Source of the DNA: Streptomyces toyocaensis
GTDB lineage: Bacteria > Actinomycetota > Actinomycetes > Streptomycetales > Streptomycetaceae
Length of the DNA stretch: 64,000 nt
Direction: 5' to 3'
Assembly (NCBI RefSeq): GCF_000725125.1
Contig: NZ_JFCB01000003.1
Coordinates: forward strand, 247,360 to 311,359
Under the pieces are notes generated by a model, which saw only the letters and a list, made by a program, of their open reading frames with translations, was not told the origin of the DNA and did no database searches. This document shows, one piece after another, positions 38,641-47,449 of the stretch (positions are counted from its first letter, which is position 1; every line of letters begins with the position of its first letter). Both the position numbers and the translations under genes were made by a program.

Positions 38641-38674
38641 TTCCCACCGGTGCTTCGTGCACCGGTGGGAATTT
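38641..38674 (+). terminator. Terminator after the lipoprotein gene
   Basis: TTCCCACCGGTGC (38641-38653) pairs perfectly with GCACCGGTGGGAA (38659-38671) around TTCGT, followed by TTT. It is a clear intrinsic terminator that isolates glmS. Confidence 0.85.
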
Positions 38675-38732
38675 CCGATTTCGGGCAGACAGAGGCCCTT
38701 TCCGGTGGCTGACGGATCGTAGGCTGCCGGTC

Positions 38733-40580
38733 ATGTGCGGAATCGTGGGATACGTGGGGCCGCAGTCGGCGCTGGACGTCGTGACGGCCGGACTGAAGCG
38801 ACTGGAGTACCGGGGCTACGACTCGGCGGGTGTCGCCGTGCAGGCCGACGGCGGGCTGGCGACGGCGAAGAAGGCCGGCAAGCTGCTCAACCTCGAGAAG
38901 GAGCTGGCCGACCGTCCGCTGCCGGCCGCGACCACCGGTATCGGGCACACCCGTTGGGCCACGCACGGCGGCCCGACCGACGCCAACGCCCATCCGCACA
39001 TCGACAACGCGGGCCGGGTCGCCGTCGTCCACAACGGCATCATCGAGAACTTCGCCGCCCTGCGCGAGGAGCTGGCGGAGCGCGGCCACGAGCTGCGCTC
39101 CGAGACGGACACCGAGGTCGTCGCCCACCTGCTCGCCGAGGAGTTCTCCGGCTGCGCCGACCTGGCGGAGGCCATGCGGCTGGTGTGCCGGCGCCTGGAG
39201 GGCGCGTTCACCCTCGTCGCCGTGCACGCCGACGAGCCCGACGTGGTCGTGGGCGCGCGCCGCAACTCGCCGCTGGTGGTGGGCGTCGGGGAGGGCGAGG
39301 CATTCCTCGCCTCGGACGTCGCCGCCTTCATCGCGCACACACGGTCCGCGATCGAGCTGGGCCAGGACCAGGTCGTCGAGCTGCGCCGGGACGCGGTGAC
39401 GGTCACCGACTTCGACGGCGGCGCGGCCGACGTCCGCGAGTACCACGTCGACTGGGACGCCTCCGCCGCCGAGAAGGACGGCTACGCCTCCTTCATGCTC
39501 AAGGAGATCGCCGAGCAGCCGAAGGCGGTTGCCGACACGCTGCTGGGCCGTATCGACGGGTCGGGCTCGCTGACCCTGGACGAGGTGCGCATCCCGGCGA
39601 ACGTGCTGCGCGAGGTCGACAAGGTCGTCATCGTCGCCTGCGGTACGGCCTTCCACGCCGGGCTGATCGCCAAGTACGCCATCGAGCACTGGACGCGGAT
39701 CCCCTGCGAGGTGGAACTGGCGAGCGAGTTCCGTTACCGGGACCCCATCCTCGACCAGCAGACCCTGGTCGTCGCCATCTCCCAGTCCGGCGAGACCATG
39801 GACACCCTGATGGCGCTGCGTCACGCCCGCGAGCAGGGCGCCAAGGTCCTCGCGATCTGCAACACCAACGGCTCCACGATCCCGCGGGAGTCGGACGCGG
39901 TGCTGTACACGCACGCGGGACCGGAGGTCGCGGTCGCCTCGACCAAGGCGTTCCTGACCCAGCTGGTCGCCTGCTACCTCGTCGCGCTGTACCTCGGCCA
40001 GGTGCGGGGCACCAAGTGGGCCGACGAGATCCGGGCGGTGGTCCGGGACCTGTCCTCGGTCTCCGGTGCGGTGGACCGCGTGCTCGGGACCATGGGGCCG
40101 GTGCGGGAACTGGCCCGTTCCCTCGCGGCCAAGGACACGGTGCTGTTCCTGGGCCGGCACGTCGGCTACCCGGTGGCGCTGGAGGGGGCCCTGAAGCTGA
40201 AGGAGCTCGCCTACATGCACGCGGAGGGCTTCGCGGCGGGTGAGCTGAAGCACGGGCCGATCGCGCTGATCGAGGACGACCTGCCGGTCGTCGTGGTCGT
40301 CCCGTCGCCGCGCGGGCGCTCCGTCCTCCACGACAAGATCGTCTCCAACATCCAGGAGATCCGCGCGCGGGGTGCGCGGACGATCGTCATCGCGGAGGAG
40401 GGCGACGAGGCGGTGGTGCCGTACGCGGATCACCTGATCCGGATCCCGGCCACCCCGACGCTGCTCCAGCCGCTGGTGGCGACGGTGCCGTTGCAGGTCT
40501 TCGCGTGCGAGCTGGCGACGGCCCGGGGCAACGAGGTGGACCAGCCGCGCAACCTGGCGAAGTCGGTGACGGTGGAGTAG
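38733..40580 (+). CDS. glmS: Glutamine-fructose-6-phosphate aminotransferase
   Basis: 615 residues. It makes glucosamine-6-phosphate from fructose-6-phosphate and glutamine. After Met removal Cys 2 (MCGIVGYVG) is the nucleophile of the N-terminal glutaminase domain; LEYRGYDSAGVA, GHTRWATHG and HNGIIENF belong to it. Two SIS domains follow (SQSGETMDTL and the C-terminal LGRHVGYPVALEGALKLKE), ending QPRNLAKSVTVE. The ATG is at 38733. I see no glmS ribozyme; the 62-base gap after the upstream terminator is too short for one. Confidence 0.97.
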   Translation: MCGIVGYVGPQSALDVVTAGLKRLEYRGYDSAGVAVQADGGLATAKKAGKLLNLEKELADRPLPAATTGIGHTRWATHGGPTDANAHPHIDNAGRVAVVHNGIIENFAALREELAERGHELRSETDTEVVAHLLAEEFSGCADLAEAMRLVCRRLEGAFTLVAVHADEPDVVVGARRNSPLVVGVGEGEAFLASDVAAFIAHTRSAIELGQDQVVELRRDAVTVTDFDGGAADVREYHVDWDASAAEKDGYASFMLKEIAEQPKAVADTLLGRIDGSGSLTLDEVRIPANVLREVDKVVIVACGTAFHAGLIAKYAIEHWTRIPCEVELASEFRYRDPILDQQTLVVAISQSGETMDTLMALRHAREQGAKVLAICNTNGSTIPRESDAVLYTHAGPEVAVASTKAFLTQLVACYLVALYLGQVRGTKWADEIRAVVRDLSSVSGAVDRVLGTMGPVRELARSLAAKDTVLFLGRHVGYPVALEGALKLKELAYMHAEGFAAGELKHGPIALIEDDLPVVVVVPSPRGRSVLHDKIVSNIQEIRARGARTIVIAEEGDEAVVPYADHLIRIPATPTLLQPLVATVPLQVFACELATARGNEVDQPRNLAKSVTVE

Positions 40581-40644
40581 GCCCCGACCGGGACCCGGAG
40601 GGGTGGGTGCGGGAGGCCGGGTCCCTGTGGGGGAGGATGGGTCC

Positions 40645-41169
40645 GTGAGACCGGAAGAAGCTCGGGAACCGCGTCGGCGGACCCTGCGCGCGGCGTTCAC
40701 CCCGGTGCGGGTGGCGCTCGCGGGCGTCGTCGCGGCGGCCGCGGTCTCCGCCTTCCTGGTCGTGGACTCCCACCGGATCGACTCCGCCCCGCGGGGCGGA
40801 GACGCGCGATGCTCCGACGTCGTGGACCGGCTGCCCGACGAGGTCGACGCGGGATCGCGTGACTGGGCCCTCGGGGACGGTGTCGCCTCGTGGGGCGACC
40901 GCGCGCTGGTGCTGCGCTGCGGGGTCGACGAACTCCAGCCGAGCGTCAACCTCTGCGTTTCGGCCGACGGGGTCGACTGGGTCCTGGACGAGGACCGGAT
41001 GAAGGCGGAGGGCGTGAGCGTCCTCACCACCTACGGGCGCTCTCCGGCGGTGGAGGTCACCTACGACGGCCCGCGGGAAGACGTCGGCGGGATCCTCGTC
41101 GAGCTCAACGGGGCCGTCGACCGGATTCCGCAGCAGCGCAGATGCATCGGGGCCAGCGACACCTTGTAG
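40645..41169 (+). CDS. DUF3515 membrane-anchored protein
   Basis: 174 residues from a GTG at 40645, which has GGGGGAGGA eight bases upstream. One N-terminal membrane segment (about 24-45, [20 protein letters not shown]) is followed by an extracytoplasmic domain with Cys at ARCSDVV, LRCGVD, NLCVSA and RRCIGA, suggesting two disulfides. DWALGDGVASWGDRALVLRCG is the stretch I associate with DUF3515. Function unknown; it is commonly near D-alanine or acpS loci in actinomycetes, as here. Confidence 0.75.
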   Translation: MRPEEAREPRRRTLRAAFTPVRVALAGVVAAAAVSAFLVVDSHRIDSAPRGGDARCSDVVDRLPDEVDAGSRDWALGDGVASWGDRALVLRCGVDELQPSVNLCVSADGVDWVLDEDRMKAEGVSVLTTYGRSPAVEVTYDGPREDVGGILVELNGAVDRIPQQRRCIGASDTL

Positions 41170-41213
41170 GTGCTTCGCGGGGCAGCCCCGGCCGGCGGTC
41201 GTAGGCTGCCCGT

Positions 41214-41585
41214 ATGAGCATCATCGGAGTGGGGATCGACGTGGCCGAGGTCGACCGGTTCGCGGCGTCCCTGGAGCGGACGCCCGGTCTGGCCCGGCGG
41301 CTCTTCGTGGACAGCGAGCTGCTGCTGCCCAGCGGGGAGCGGCGCGGCGTCGCCTCCCTCGCCGCGCGGTTCGCCGCCAAGGAGGCGCTGGCCAAGGCGC
41401 TCGGGGCGCCCGCGGGTCTGTACTGGACCGACGCCGAGGTGTGGTGCGAGGACAGCGGGCAGCCGCGGCTGCGGGTCAAGGGGACGGTCGCCGCCCGGGC
41501 GGCGGAACTCGGCGTACGGTCCTGGCACCTGTCCCTCAGCCATGACGCCGGGGTGGCCTCGGCCGTCGTCGTCGCGGAGGGGTGA
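41214..41585 (+). CDS. acpS: Holo-[acyl-carrier-protein] synthase
   Basis: 123 residues. It transfers 4'-phosphopantetheine from CoA to acyl carrier protein, feeding fatty acid and possibly polyketide synthesis. The magnesium-binding [11 protein letters not shown] is at the N-terminus and [15 protein letters not shown] in the centre, and the C-terminal half has [14 protein letters not shown]. It shares the CoA theme with coaA nearby. Its stop overlaps the start of a 43-codon frame (GTGA). Confidence 0.96.
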   Translation: MSIIGVGIDVAEVDRFAASLERTPGLARRLFVDSELLLPSGERRGVASLAARFAAKEALAKALGAPAGLYWTDAEVWCEDSGQPRLRVKGTVAARAAELGVRSWHLSLSHDAGVASAVVVAEG

Positions 41586-41713
41586 GCCCGGTGCTCGCGT
41601 TCCCGGGTGCCGGTGTCGACCTGCCCGTCTGGGGCGACGCGTTCCTCGTCGTCGGCGCCGTGCTCACCGTCGTCTTCGCTCTCGTACGCTTGGTGCGTCA
41701 ACGTCGTAGGTGA
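41582..41713 (+). CDS. Possible small single-span membrane protein, 43 residues
   Basis: A GTG at 41582 inside the acpS stop (GTGA overlap) opens a 43-codon frame. It reads an N-terminal Pro/Gly-rich part ([18 protein letters not shown]), one hydrophobic helix ([16 protein letters not shown]) and a basic end (RLVRQRRR), a positive-inside single-span protein. The coupling and clean membrane-helix design support a real gene. The small size and lack of a known family limit confidence. Confidence 0.5.
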   Translation: MSPVLAFPGAGVDLPVWGDAFLVVGAVLTVVFALVRLVRQRRR

Positions 41714-41720
41714 TTGCGGT

Positions 41721-41744
41721 GTGTGCGTCGCCTGAACGGGGGTA
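41721..41744 (+). promoter_or_regulatory. Possible SigB/SigF-type promoter upstream of the sigma factor gene
   Basis: GTGT (41721-41724), 15 bases and GGGTA (41740-41744) fit the GnnT-N14-16-GGGTA(C/T) pattern of Streptomyces SigB-family promoters. The sixth base of the -10 box is G instead of C or T. Its position 53 bases before the start would allow autoregulation. Confidence 0.35.
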
Positions 41745-41796
41745 GACGCGAGAAGCCGGTGCCCGGAGCGGGGCCGATCGAAAGGGAGGGCTAACA

Positions 41797-42645
41797 GTGA
41801 CGTCGACGATGGCACGGACGGACCGAGCTCACAGCGTGACCGAGCTGCCGGAGGTCGCCGATCCCGGCCAGGTCGCGCCGCAGGACGCCCGGGAGCTGTC
41901 CAAGCAGTTCTTCCGTCGGCTGACGGAGCTGGAGGAGGGCACCCACGAGTACCAGTACGCGCGCAACACGCTGATCGAGATGAACATGTCCCTCGTCCGC
42001 TACGCGGCGGGCCGGTTCCGCAGCCGCGGTCCGGAGGAGATGGAGGACATCGTCCAGGTCGGCATGATCGGGCTGATCAAGGCGATCGACCGGTTCGAGC
42101 TCTCCCGCGAGGTGGAGTTCACCTCCTTCGCGATCCCCTACATCGTCGGCGAGATCAAGCGCTTCTTCCGGGACACCTCCTGGTCCGTGCACGTGCCGCG
42201 CCGCCTCCAGGAGGCCCGGGTGCAGCTCGCCCGCGCCACGGAGGAACTGCGCAGCCGCCTGGGCCGCACGCCCACGACCGCCGAGCTCGCGCAGCTGATG
42301 AGCCTGACCGAGGAAGAGGTCAACGAGGCCCGGATCGCGTCCAACGGCTACAACTCCGCGTCGCTCGACGCCGCCATCGGCAGCGAGCCCGACGGCGAGA
42401 GCGTGCTCGCGGACTTCATCGGCACCGAGGACGCCGCGCTGGAACTGGTCGAGGACTTCCACGCGCTCGCCCCGATGATCGCCGACCTCGACGAGCGCGA
42501 GCGCAAGATCGTGCACTGGCGGTTCGTGGAGGAGCTGACGCAGGCGGAGATCGGTGAGCGCCTCGGCTGCTCGCAGATGCACGTGTCGCGCCTGCTCTCC
42601 CGCACGCTGAAGAAGCTGCGGGCGGGCATGCTCGCCACGAACTGA
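41797..42645 (+). CDS. SigB/SigF/SigG-family RNA polymerase sigma factor
   Basis: 282 residues. Region 2 (about 55-125) contains RNTLIEMNMSLVRYAAGRF, EDIVQVGMIGLIKAIDRF and EFTSFAIPYIVGEIKRFFRD. Region 3 follows (VHVPRRLQEARVQL, then GRTPTTAELAQLMSL) and region 4 (about 225-275) has LTQAEIGERLGCSQMHVSRL. This is the general-stress and sporulation sigma subfamily, which is expanded in Streptomyces and normally controlled by anti-sigma kinases. No anti-sigma or anti-anti-sigma gene is adjacent. GTG start at 41797 with GGGAGGG upstream. It interrupts the otherwise metabolic acpS-nnrD gene order. Confidence 0.93.
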   Translation: MTSTMARTDRAHSVTELPEVADPGQVAPQDARELSKQFFRRLTELEEGTHEYQYARNTLIEMNMSLVRYAAGRFRSRGPEEMEDIVQVGMIGLIKAIDRFELSREVEFTSFAIPYIVGEIKRFFRDTSWSVHVPRRLQEARVQLARATEELRSRLGRTPTTAELAQLMSLTEEEVNEARIASNGYNSASLDAAIGSEPDGESVLADFIGTEDAALELVEDFHALAPMIADLDERERKIVHWRFVEELTQAEIGERLGCSQMHVSRLLSRTLKKLRAGMLATN

Positions 42646-42674
42646 GGCGACGACGGACTCACGGTGGGTGAGGT

Positions 42675-42712
42675 GCGTGCGGGGTGCGGCCAGGGGGCCG
42701 CACCCCGCACGC
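42675..42712 (+). terminator. Strong hairpin after the sigma factor gene
   Basis: The stem of 42675-42691 (GCGTGCGGGGTGCGGCC) with 42696-42712 is perfect over 17 base pairs with a 4-base loop. It lies 30 bases after the sigma factor stop and 30 bases before the next start. No T-run follows. Confidence 0.75.
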
Positions 42713-42742
42713 GTGTCCGCCGGTTACGGGAGACTCGGACGC

Positions 42743-44176
42743 ATGCGGACTGCGTACAGCGTGGAGACGGTCAGGACGGCGGAGCGGGAACTGATGGCAC
42801 GGCTGCCGGAGGGGGCGCTGATGCAGCGCGCCGCCGCCGGACTCGCCGCGGCCTGCGCGGACGTGCTGGGGCGGGTGTACGGCAGCAGGGTCGTCCTGCT
42901 CGTCGGCAGCGGGGACAACGGCGGCGACGCCCTGTACGCCGGTGCCCGCCTGGCCCGGCGTGGCGCGGGCGTGAGCGCGGTGCTGCTCGCACCGGAACGC
43001 GCCCACGCGGGCGGGCTCGGGGCGCTGCGCCGGGCGGGCGGACGGGCGGTGGGCACGGACGGGGCCCGGGAGCTGATCGAACGGTCGGACCTCGTCGTCG
43101 ACGGCATCGTCGGGATCGGCGGCACGGGCGGGCTGCGCCCGGAGGCGGTACCGCTGGCCGAGGCGGCCGAGCGGGCGCGGGCGGCCGTGGTCGCCGTCGA
43201 CCTGCCGAGCGGGGTCGACGCCGACAGCGGCAGGGTGCGGGGGAGGGCGCTCCGCGCCGACCTCACGGTGACCTTCGGCACGCACAAACCGGGGCTGCTG
43301 ATCGATCCGGCGCGGGAGTACGCGGGGACCGTGCGGCTGGTCGACATCGGGCTGTCGCTGCCCGAGGAGCCGGAGCTGGAGGCCCTGCAGCACGCGGACG
43401 TGGCGCGGCTGCTGCCGGTGCCGCGGGTCGAGAGCGACAAGTACCGGCGGGGTGTCGTCGGCATCGCCGCCGGGTCCGCCCGCTATCCGGGCGCCGCGGT
43501 GCTCGCGGTGGCCGGGGCGCTGCGGGGCGGGGCCGGGGCCGTCCGGTACGTCGGTCCCGCCGGGGAGGCCGTCATCGCCCGCTTCCCGGAGACGCTGGTG
43601 TCGGACCGGGGTCCGAAGCACGCGGGGCGGGTGCAGGCGTGGGTGGTCGGGCCCGGGGCCGGGGACGACGCGGCGACGGTGGCGGAAGTGCTGGCGGCGG
43701 ACGTGCCCGTGCTCATCGACGCGGACGGGCTGCGGCTGGCGGAGGCGTCCGCGGTGCGGGACCGCCGGGCGCCGACGCTGATGACCCCGCACGCGGGGGA
43801 GGCCGCCGCGCTGCTCGGCGTCGAACGGGAGGAGGTCGAGGGCGGCCGGCTCTCCGCGGTGCGGGAACTCGCCGGGCGGTACGGGGCGACCGTGCTGCTG
43901 AAGGGGTCCACGACGCTGGTCGCGGGCGCGGGCGGCGGGCCCGTGCGGGTGAACCCGACGGGGACGTCGTGGCTGGCCACGGCGGGCAGTGGTGACGTCC
44001 TGTCGGGACTCGGGGGCTCGCTGCTGGCGGCGGGTCTCCCGGCGGTGGACGCGGCGAGCGCGGCGGCGTATCTGCACGGGCTGGCGGGGCGGTTCGCGGC
44101 GGACGGGGCGCCGGTGGGGGCGCGGGACGTGGCGGATCGGATCGCGGGGGCGTGGCGGAGCGTGGCGCGGGGGTGA
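42743..44176 (+). CDS. nnrD: Bifunctional NAD(P)H-hydrate epimerase / ADP-dependent dehydratase
   Basis: 477 residues, repairing damaged hydrated NAD(P)H. The N-terminal epimerase domain (about 1-215) shows VGSGDNGGDALYAGARLARRG and VVAVDLPSGVDADSG. The C-terminal ribokinase-like dehydratase (about 225-477) shows PTLMTPHAGEAAALL, VNPTGTSWLATAGSGDVLSG and YLHGLAG. The fused form is common in bacteria (nnrE-nnrD). ATG at 42743 with GGGAGA upstream. It is followed by a repeat and the alr gene, the usual actinomycete order. Confidence 0.93.
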   Translation: MRTAYSVETVRTAERELMARLPEGALMQRAAAGLAAACADVLGRVYGSRVVLLVGSGDNGGDALYAGARLARRGAGVSAVLLAPERAHAGGLGALRRAGGRAVGTDGARELIERSDLVVDGIVGIGGTGGLRPEAVPLAEAAERARAAVVAVDLPSGVDADSGRVRGRALRADLTVTFGTHKPGLLIDPAREYAGTVRLVDIGLSLPEEPELEALQHADVARLLPVPRVESDKYRRGVVGIAAGSARYPGAAVLAVAGALRGGAGAVRYVGPAGEAVIARFPETLVSDRGPKHAGRVQAWVVGPGAGDDAATVAEVLAADVPVLIDADGLRLAEASAVRDRRAPTLMTPHAGEAAALLGVEREEVEGGRLSAVRELAGRYGATVLLKGSTTLVAGAGGGPVRVNPTGTSWLATAGSGDVLSGLGGSLLAAGLPAVDAASAAAYLHGLAGRFAADGAPVGARDVADRIAGAWRSVARG

Positions 44177-44258
44177 AGGGACGAGTGGGCGAGTGGGGTG
44201 CGCGGGGCGGGCCGGAGGCTTTCTCGCCCCCGCCGCCCCTTCCCTTCCCGTCCCGGTG

Positions 44259-44320
44259 CTGCGCCCCCGGACCCCCCTTCGGCCCTGGACGGGCGTCGTC
44301 CTCGGACGCCGGACGGGCTG
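44259..44320 (-). repeat. Streptomyces interspersed repeat (inverted copy) between nnrD and alr
   Basis: On the minus strand this reads CAGCCCGTCCGGCG, then GAGGACG, CCAGGGCCGAAG and ends GGGGGCGCAG. It matches the copy at 63939-64000 in order and spacing with several substitutions. The sequence is one I recognise as very common in Streptomyces intergenic regions. Confidence 0.7.
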
Positions 44321-44360
44321 ACGGGAAGGGCCGGCGGAGGGCTCTGAGAGACTGGGGCGG

Positions 44361-45569
44361 ATGAGAGAGACAGTTGCCCCGGGGGGCGCGGAGCTGCGGG
44401 CCCGCGCGGAGATCGACCTCGCCGCCGTGCGGGCCAATGTGCGCGCCCTGCGGGAGCGCGCGCCCGGCGCCGCCCTCATGGCCGTCGTCAAGGCCGACGG
44501 GTACGGGCACGGCGCTGCCGCCTGCGCCCGCGCGGCCGTCGAGGCCGGGGCGACCTGGTTGGGCACCGCCACCCCGCAGGAGGCGCTCGCGCTGCGCGCG
44601 CCGGGTGCCGGGGTGCCGGACCACGTACGGATCATGTGCTGGCTGTGGACGCCCGGCGGTCCCTGGCGGGAGGCGGTCGAGGCCGGCCTCGACGTGTCCC
44701 TGAGCGGCACGTGGGCGCTGGACGAGGTGACCCGGGCAGCCCGCCTCGCCGGACGGCCCGCGCGGGTGCAGCTCAAGGCCGACACCGGGCTCGGGCGCGG
44801 CGGCTGCCAGCCCGCCGACTGGGCGGAACTGGTCGCGGGCGCCCTGCGCGCCGAGGCCGAGGGGCTGCTGCGGGTCACCGGCCTGTGGTCCCACTTCGCC
44901 TGCGCCGACGAGCCGGGGCACCCCTCCATCACGGCCCAGCTGACCCGCTTCCGGGAGATGGTGGCCTACGCGGAGCGGCAGGGCGCCGACCCCGAGGTGC
45001 GCCACATCGCCAACTCGCCCGCCACCCTCACCCTCCCCGAGAGCCACTTCGACCTCGTCCGTCCCGGCATCGCCATGTACGGCGTCTCACCCAGCCCCGA
45101 GATCGGCACCCCCGCCGACTTCGGACTGCGCCCGGTGATGACCCTGTCCGCCTCGCTCGCGCTGGTGAAGCGCGTTCCGGGGGGCCACGGCGTCAGCTAC
45201 GGACACCACTACGTCACGCCGGGCCCGACCACCCTCGGCCTGGTCCCGCTCGGCTACGCGGACGGCATCCCGCGCCACGCCTCCTCCTCCGGGCCCGTCC
45301 TGGTCGAGGGCAAGTGGCGCACGGTCGCGGGGCGGGTGGCGATGGACCAGTTCGTCCTCGACCTGGGCGGCGACGACCCCGGCCCGGGCGCGGAAGCCGT
45401 CCTCTTCGGCCCCGGTGACCGCGGCGAGCCGACGGCCGAGGACTGGGCGCAGGCGGCCGGGACCATCGCGTACGAGATCGTCACCCGGATCGGAACGCGC
45501 GTTCCGCGCGTCCATGTGAACGAGGGGCCGGATCCGGTCGGCGGCCCGGGGAGGGGGAGCGGTACGTGA
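44361..45569 (+). CDS. alr: Alanine racemase
   Basis: 402 residues. It makes D-alanine for peptidoglycan using PLP. The PLP Lys is residue 44 in MAVVKADGYGHGA; the second catalytic base Tyr is about residue 280 in HGVSYGHHY. The N-terminal TIM barrel and C-terminal beta domain (GRVAMDQFVLDLG, VLFGPGD) are both complete. ATG at 44361. The stop overlaps the next start (GTGA), beginning a chain of coupled genes through tsaE. Confidence 0.96.
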   Translation: MRETVAPGGAELRARAEIDLAAVRANVRALRERAPGAALMAVVKADGYGHGAAACARAAVEAGATWLGTATPQEALALRAPGAGVPDHVRIMCWLWTPGGPWREAVEAGLDVSLSGTWALDEVTRAARLAGRPARVQLKADTGLGRGGCQPADWAELVAGALRAEAEGLLRVTGLWSHFACADEPGHPSITAQLTRFREMVAYAERQGADPEVRHIANSPATLTLPESHFDLVRPGIAMYGVSPSPEIGTPADFGLRPVMTLSASLALVKRVPGGHGVSYGHHYVTPGPTTLGLVPLGYADGIPRHASSSGPVLVEGKWRTVAGRVAMDQFVLDLGGDDPGPGAEAVLFGPGDRGEPTAEDWAQAAGTIAYEIVTRIGTRVPRVHVNEGPDPVGGPGRGSGT

Positions 45570-46795
45570 GCGAGACCATCGCGGAGGTCGCCGCCTCCGC
45601 GGCCGACGTGACCCGCGGGGGCTGGCGCCGGGCCACGGGCGTCGCGGGCGTCGCGATAGGCGTGCTCGCCACCGGAGCCGCCGCGGGCGTCGCCATAGAG
45701 AGGATGACGGTCGGCCGGGGCATGCGCAGGAAGGCCAGGCTCGTCCTCGACTCCGCGGGGCCGTACGGCGCGCTGCGCGGCACACCCGGCAGGGCGTACG
45801 CCGACGACGGTACCGAGCTGTACTACGAGGTCGACGACCTCGACCCCGACCCGGAGGCGACGCCCGCGCGGCGACGCCGGCTGTTCGGCCGCAGGTCCCC
45901 GGCTCCGGTGACCGTCGTCTTCTGCCACGGGTACTGCCTCAACCAGGACTCCTGGCACTTCCAGCGGGCCGCGCTCAGGGGTGTGGTCCGCACCGTGTAC
46001 TGGGACCAGCGCAGCCACGGCCGCTCGGCGCGGGGCGCGGCGCAGACGGAGCGCGGCGAGCCGGTCACCATCGAGCAGCTGGGGCGGGATCTGAAGGCCG
46101 TCATCGACACCGCGGCGCCCGAGGGGCCCCTCGTGCTGGTCGGTCACTCCATGGGCGGCATGACGGTGATGGCCTTCGCCGACCAGTACCCGGAACTGAT
46201 ACGGGAGCGGTGCGTGGGCGTCGCCCTGGTCGGTACGTCGTCGGGGCGGCTCGGGGAGGTCAACTTCGGGCTGCCGGTGGCCGGTGTCAACGCGGTGCGG
46301 CGGGTGCTCCCGGGGGTGCTGAAGGCGCTCGGGCAGCGGGCCGAACTCGTGGAGAGGGGGCGCCGGGCCACCGCCGACCTGTTCGCCGGGATCATCAAGC
46401 GGTACTCCTTCGCGTCCCGGGACGTGGACCCGGCCGTCGCCCGGTTCGCCGAGCGCATGATCGAGGGCACGCCCATCGACGTGGTCGCCGAGTACTACCC
46501 GGCGTTCAACGACCACGACAAGACCGAGGCCCTCGCCCACCTCGCCGGCCTGCCCGTGCTGGTGCTGGCCGGAGTGGAGGACCTGGTGACGCCCAGCGAG
46601 CACAGCGAGGCGATCGCCGATCTGCTCCCGGAGGCGGAACTGGTGCTGGTCCCGGACGCCGGGCACCTGGTGATGCTGGAGCACCCGGAGGTGGTCACCG
46701 ACCGCCTCGCCGACCTGCTCGCCCGCGTCGGAGCGGTGCCCACGGCGGCTACCGTTGGTGGCTATGGAAGCAGCAGCACCGCACAACCCGGCTGA
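45566..46795 (+). CDS. Alpha/beta hydrolase with N-terminal hydrophobic segment
   Basis: 409 residues. A short hydrophobic segment (about 25-48, ATGVAGVAIGVLATGAAAGVA) suggests membrane association. The hydrolase fold follows: VVFCHGYCLNQDSWHFQRAAL near the oxyanion region, YWDQRSHGRS, the nucleophile elbow VGHSMGGM with Ser 195, and the C-terminal DAGHLVMLEHPE with the catalytic His. The substrate is unknown; this gene is conserved between alr and tsaE in actinomycetes. GTG start in the alr stop codon. The C-terminus overlaps the tsaE start by about 30 bases. Confidence 0.88.
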   Translation: MSETIAEVAASAADVTRGGWRRATGVAGVAIGVLATGAAAGVAIERMTVGRGMRRKARLVLDSAGPYGALRGTPGRAYADDGTELYYEVDDLDPDPEATPARRRRLFGRRSPAPVTVVFCHGYCLNQDSWHFQRAALRGVVRTVYWDQRSHGRSARGAAQTERGEPVTIEQLGRDLKAVIDTAAPEGPLVLVGHSMGGMTVMAFADQYPELIRERCVGVALVGTSSGRLGEVNFGLPVAGVNAVRRVLPGVLKALGQRAELVERGRRATADLFAGIIKRYSFASRDVDPAVARFAERMIEGTPIDVVAEYYPAFNDHDKTEALAHLAGLPVLVLAGVEDLVTPSEHSEAIADLLPEAELVLVPDAGHLVMLEHPEVVTDRLADLLARVGAVPTAATVGGYGSSSTAQPG

Positions 46796-47291
46796 GCCGC
46801 CGGCCGCGAACTCCGTCGAGCTGACCGTCACCTCCGCCGAGCAGATGCGCGAACTGGGGCGCAGGCTCGCCAAGCTGGTGCGGGCGGGTGACCTCCTCCT
46901 GCTCTCGGGCGAGCTCGGCGCCGGCAAGACGACGCTGACCCGGGGACTCGGCGAGGGGCTCGGCGTACGGGGCGCGGTCACCTCACCGACGTTCGTGATC
47001 GCCCGCGTGCACCCGTCACTGGGGGACGGCCCGCCGCTGGTCCACGTCGACGCGTACCGCCTCTCCGGCGGCCTGGACGAGATGGAGGACCTGGACCTCG
47101 ACGTCTCGCTGCCGGAGTCCGTGATCGCCGTGGAGTGGGGCGAGGGCAAGGTCGAGGAGCTGACCGACGACCGCCTCCGGATCGTCATCCACCGCGCGGT
47201 CGGCGACACGTCCGACGAGGTGCGGCACGTGACCGTGACCGGTCTCGGCGAGCGCTGGGCGGGGACAGGCCTGAGCGCGCTGGCCGCCTGA
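46764..47291 (+). CDS. tsaE: tRNA N6-threonylcarbamoyladenosine synthesis ATPase TsaE
   Basis: About 175 residues. It works with TsaB and TsaD, encoded 1-2 kb downstream, to make t6A37 in ANN-decoding tRNAs. The P-loop is LSGELGAGKTTLTRGLGEGL, with SPTFVIARVHPS, VDAYRLSGGLDEMEDLDLD and VIAVEWGE as family motifs. The ATG at 46764 is chosen; upstream in-frame GTG 46758 and TTG 46755 are alternatives. All overlap the end of the hydrolase gene. Confidence 0.94.
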   Translation: MEAAAPHNPAEPPAANSVELTVTSAEQMRELGRRLAKLVRAGDLLLLSGELGAGKTTLTRGLGEGLGVRGAVTSPTFVIARVHPSLGDGPPLVHVDAYRLSGGLDEMEDLDLDVSLPESVIAVEWGEGKVEELTDDRLRIVIHRAVGDTSDEVRHVTVTGLGERWAGTGLSALAA

Positions 47292-47398
47292 GGCGCCGTT
47301 CCCCCAAGGGGGCGGGCGCCGTCGCGCCGTGCTTTCCGACAGGACGTCGGCAAACTGTTGCGTTCGGGGTCCCCAGCGTGGTCACATGGTATCCAGTT

Positions 47399-47422
47399 CG
47401 TAGTTAGGTCTACCTAACTACG
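47399..47422. promoter_or_regulatory. 24-base inverted repeat upstream of a 57-codon gene
   Basis: CGTAGTTAGGT (47399-47409) and ACCTAACTACG (47412-47422) form a perfect 11-base inverted repeat around CT. It lies 27 bases before the small gene's start and looks like an operator overlapping its promoter. The regulator is unknown. Confidence 0.6.
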
Positions 47423-47449
47423 CCCGCCCCCGGCCCCCAGGAGGCGTCC

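Noticed and set aside
38675..38732. glmS ribozyme upstream of glmS
   Set aside because: Only 58 bases lie between the upstream terminator and the start, too short for the ribozyme core, and it is not typical of Streptomyces.
42659..44932. A 757-codon minus-strand open frame opposite nnrD and alr
   Set aside because: Pro/Arg/Ser-rich product without domains, fully opposite two recognised enzymes.
47399..47422. DmdR1/IdeR iron box upstream of the 57-residue gene
   Set aside because: The half-sites TTAGGT and ACCTAA match, but the spacing is 2 bases instead of 7, so a DmdR1 dimer pair would not fit.
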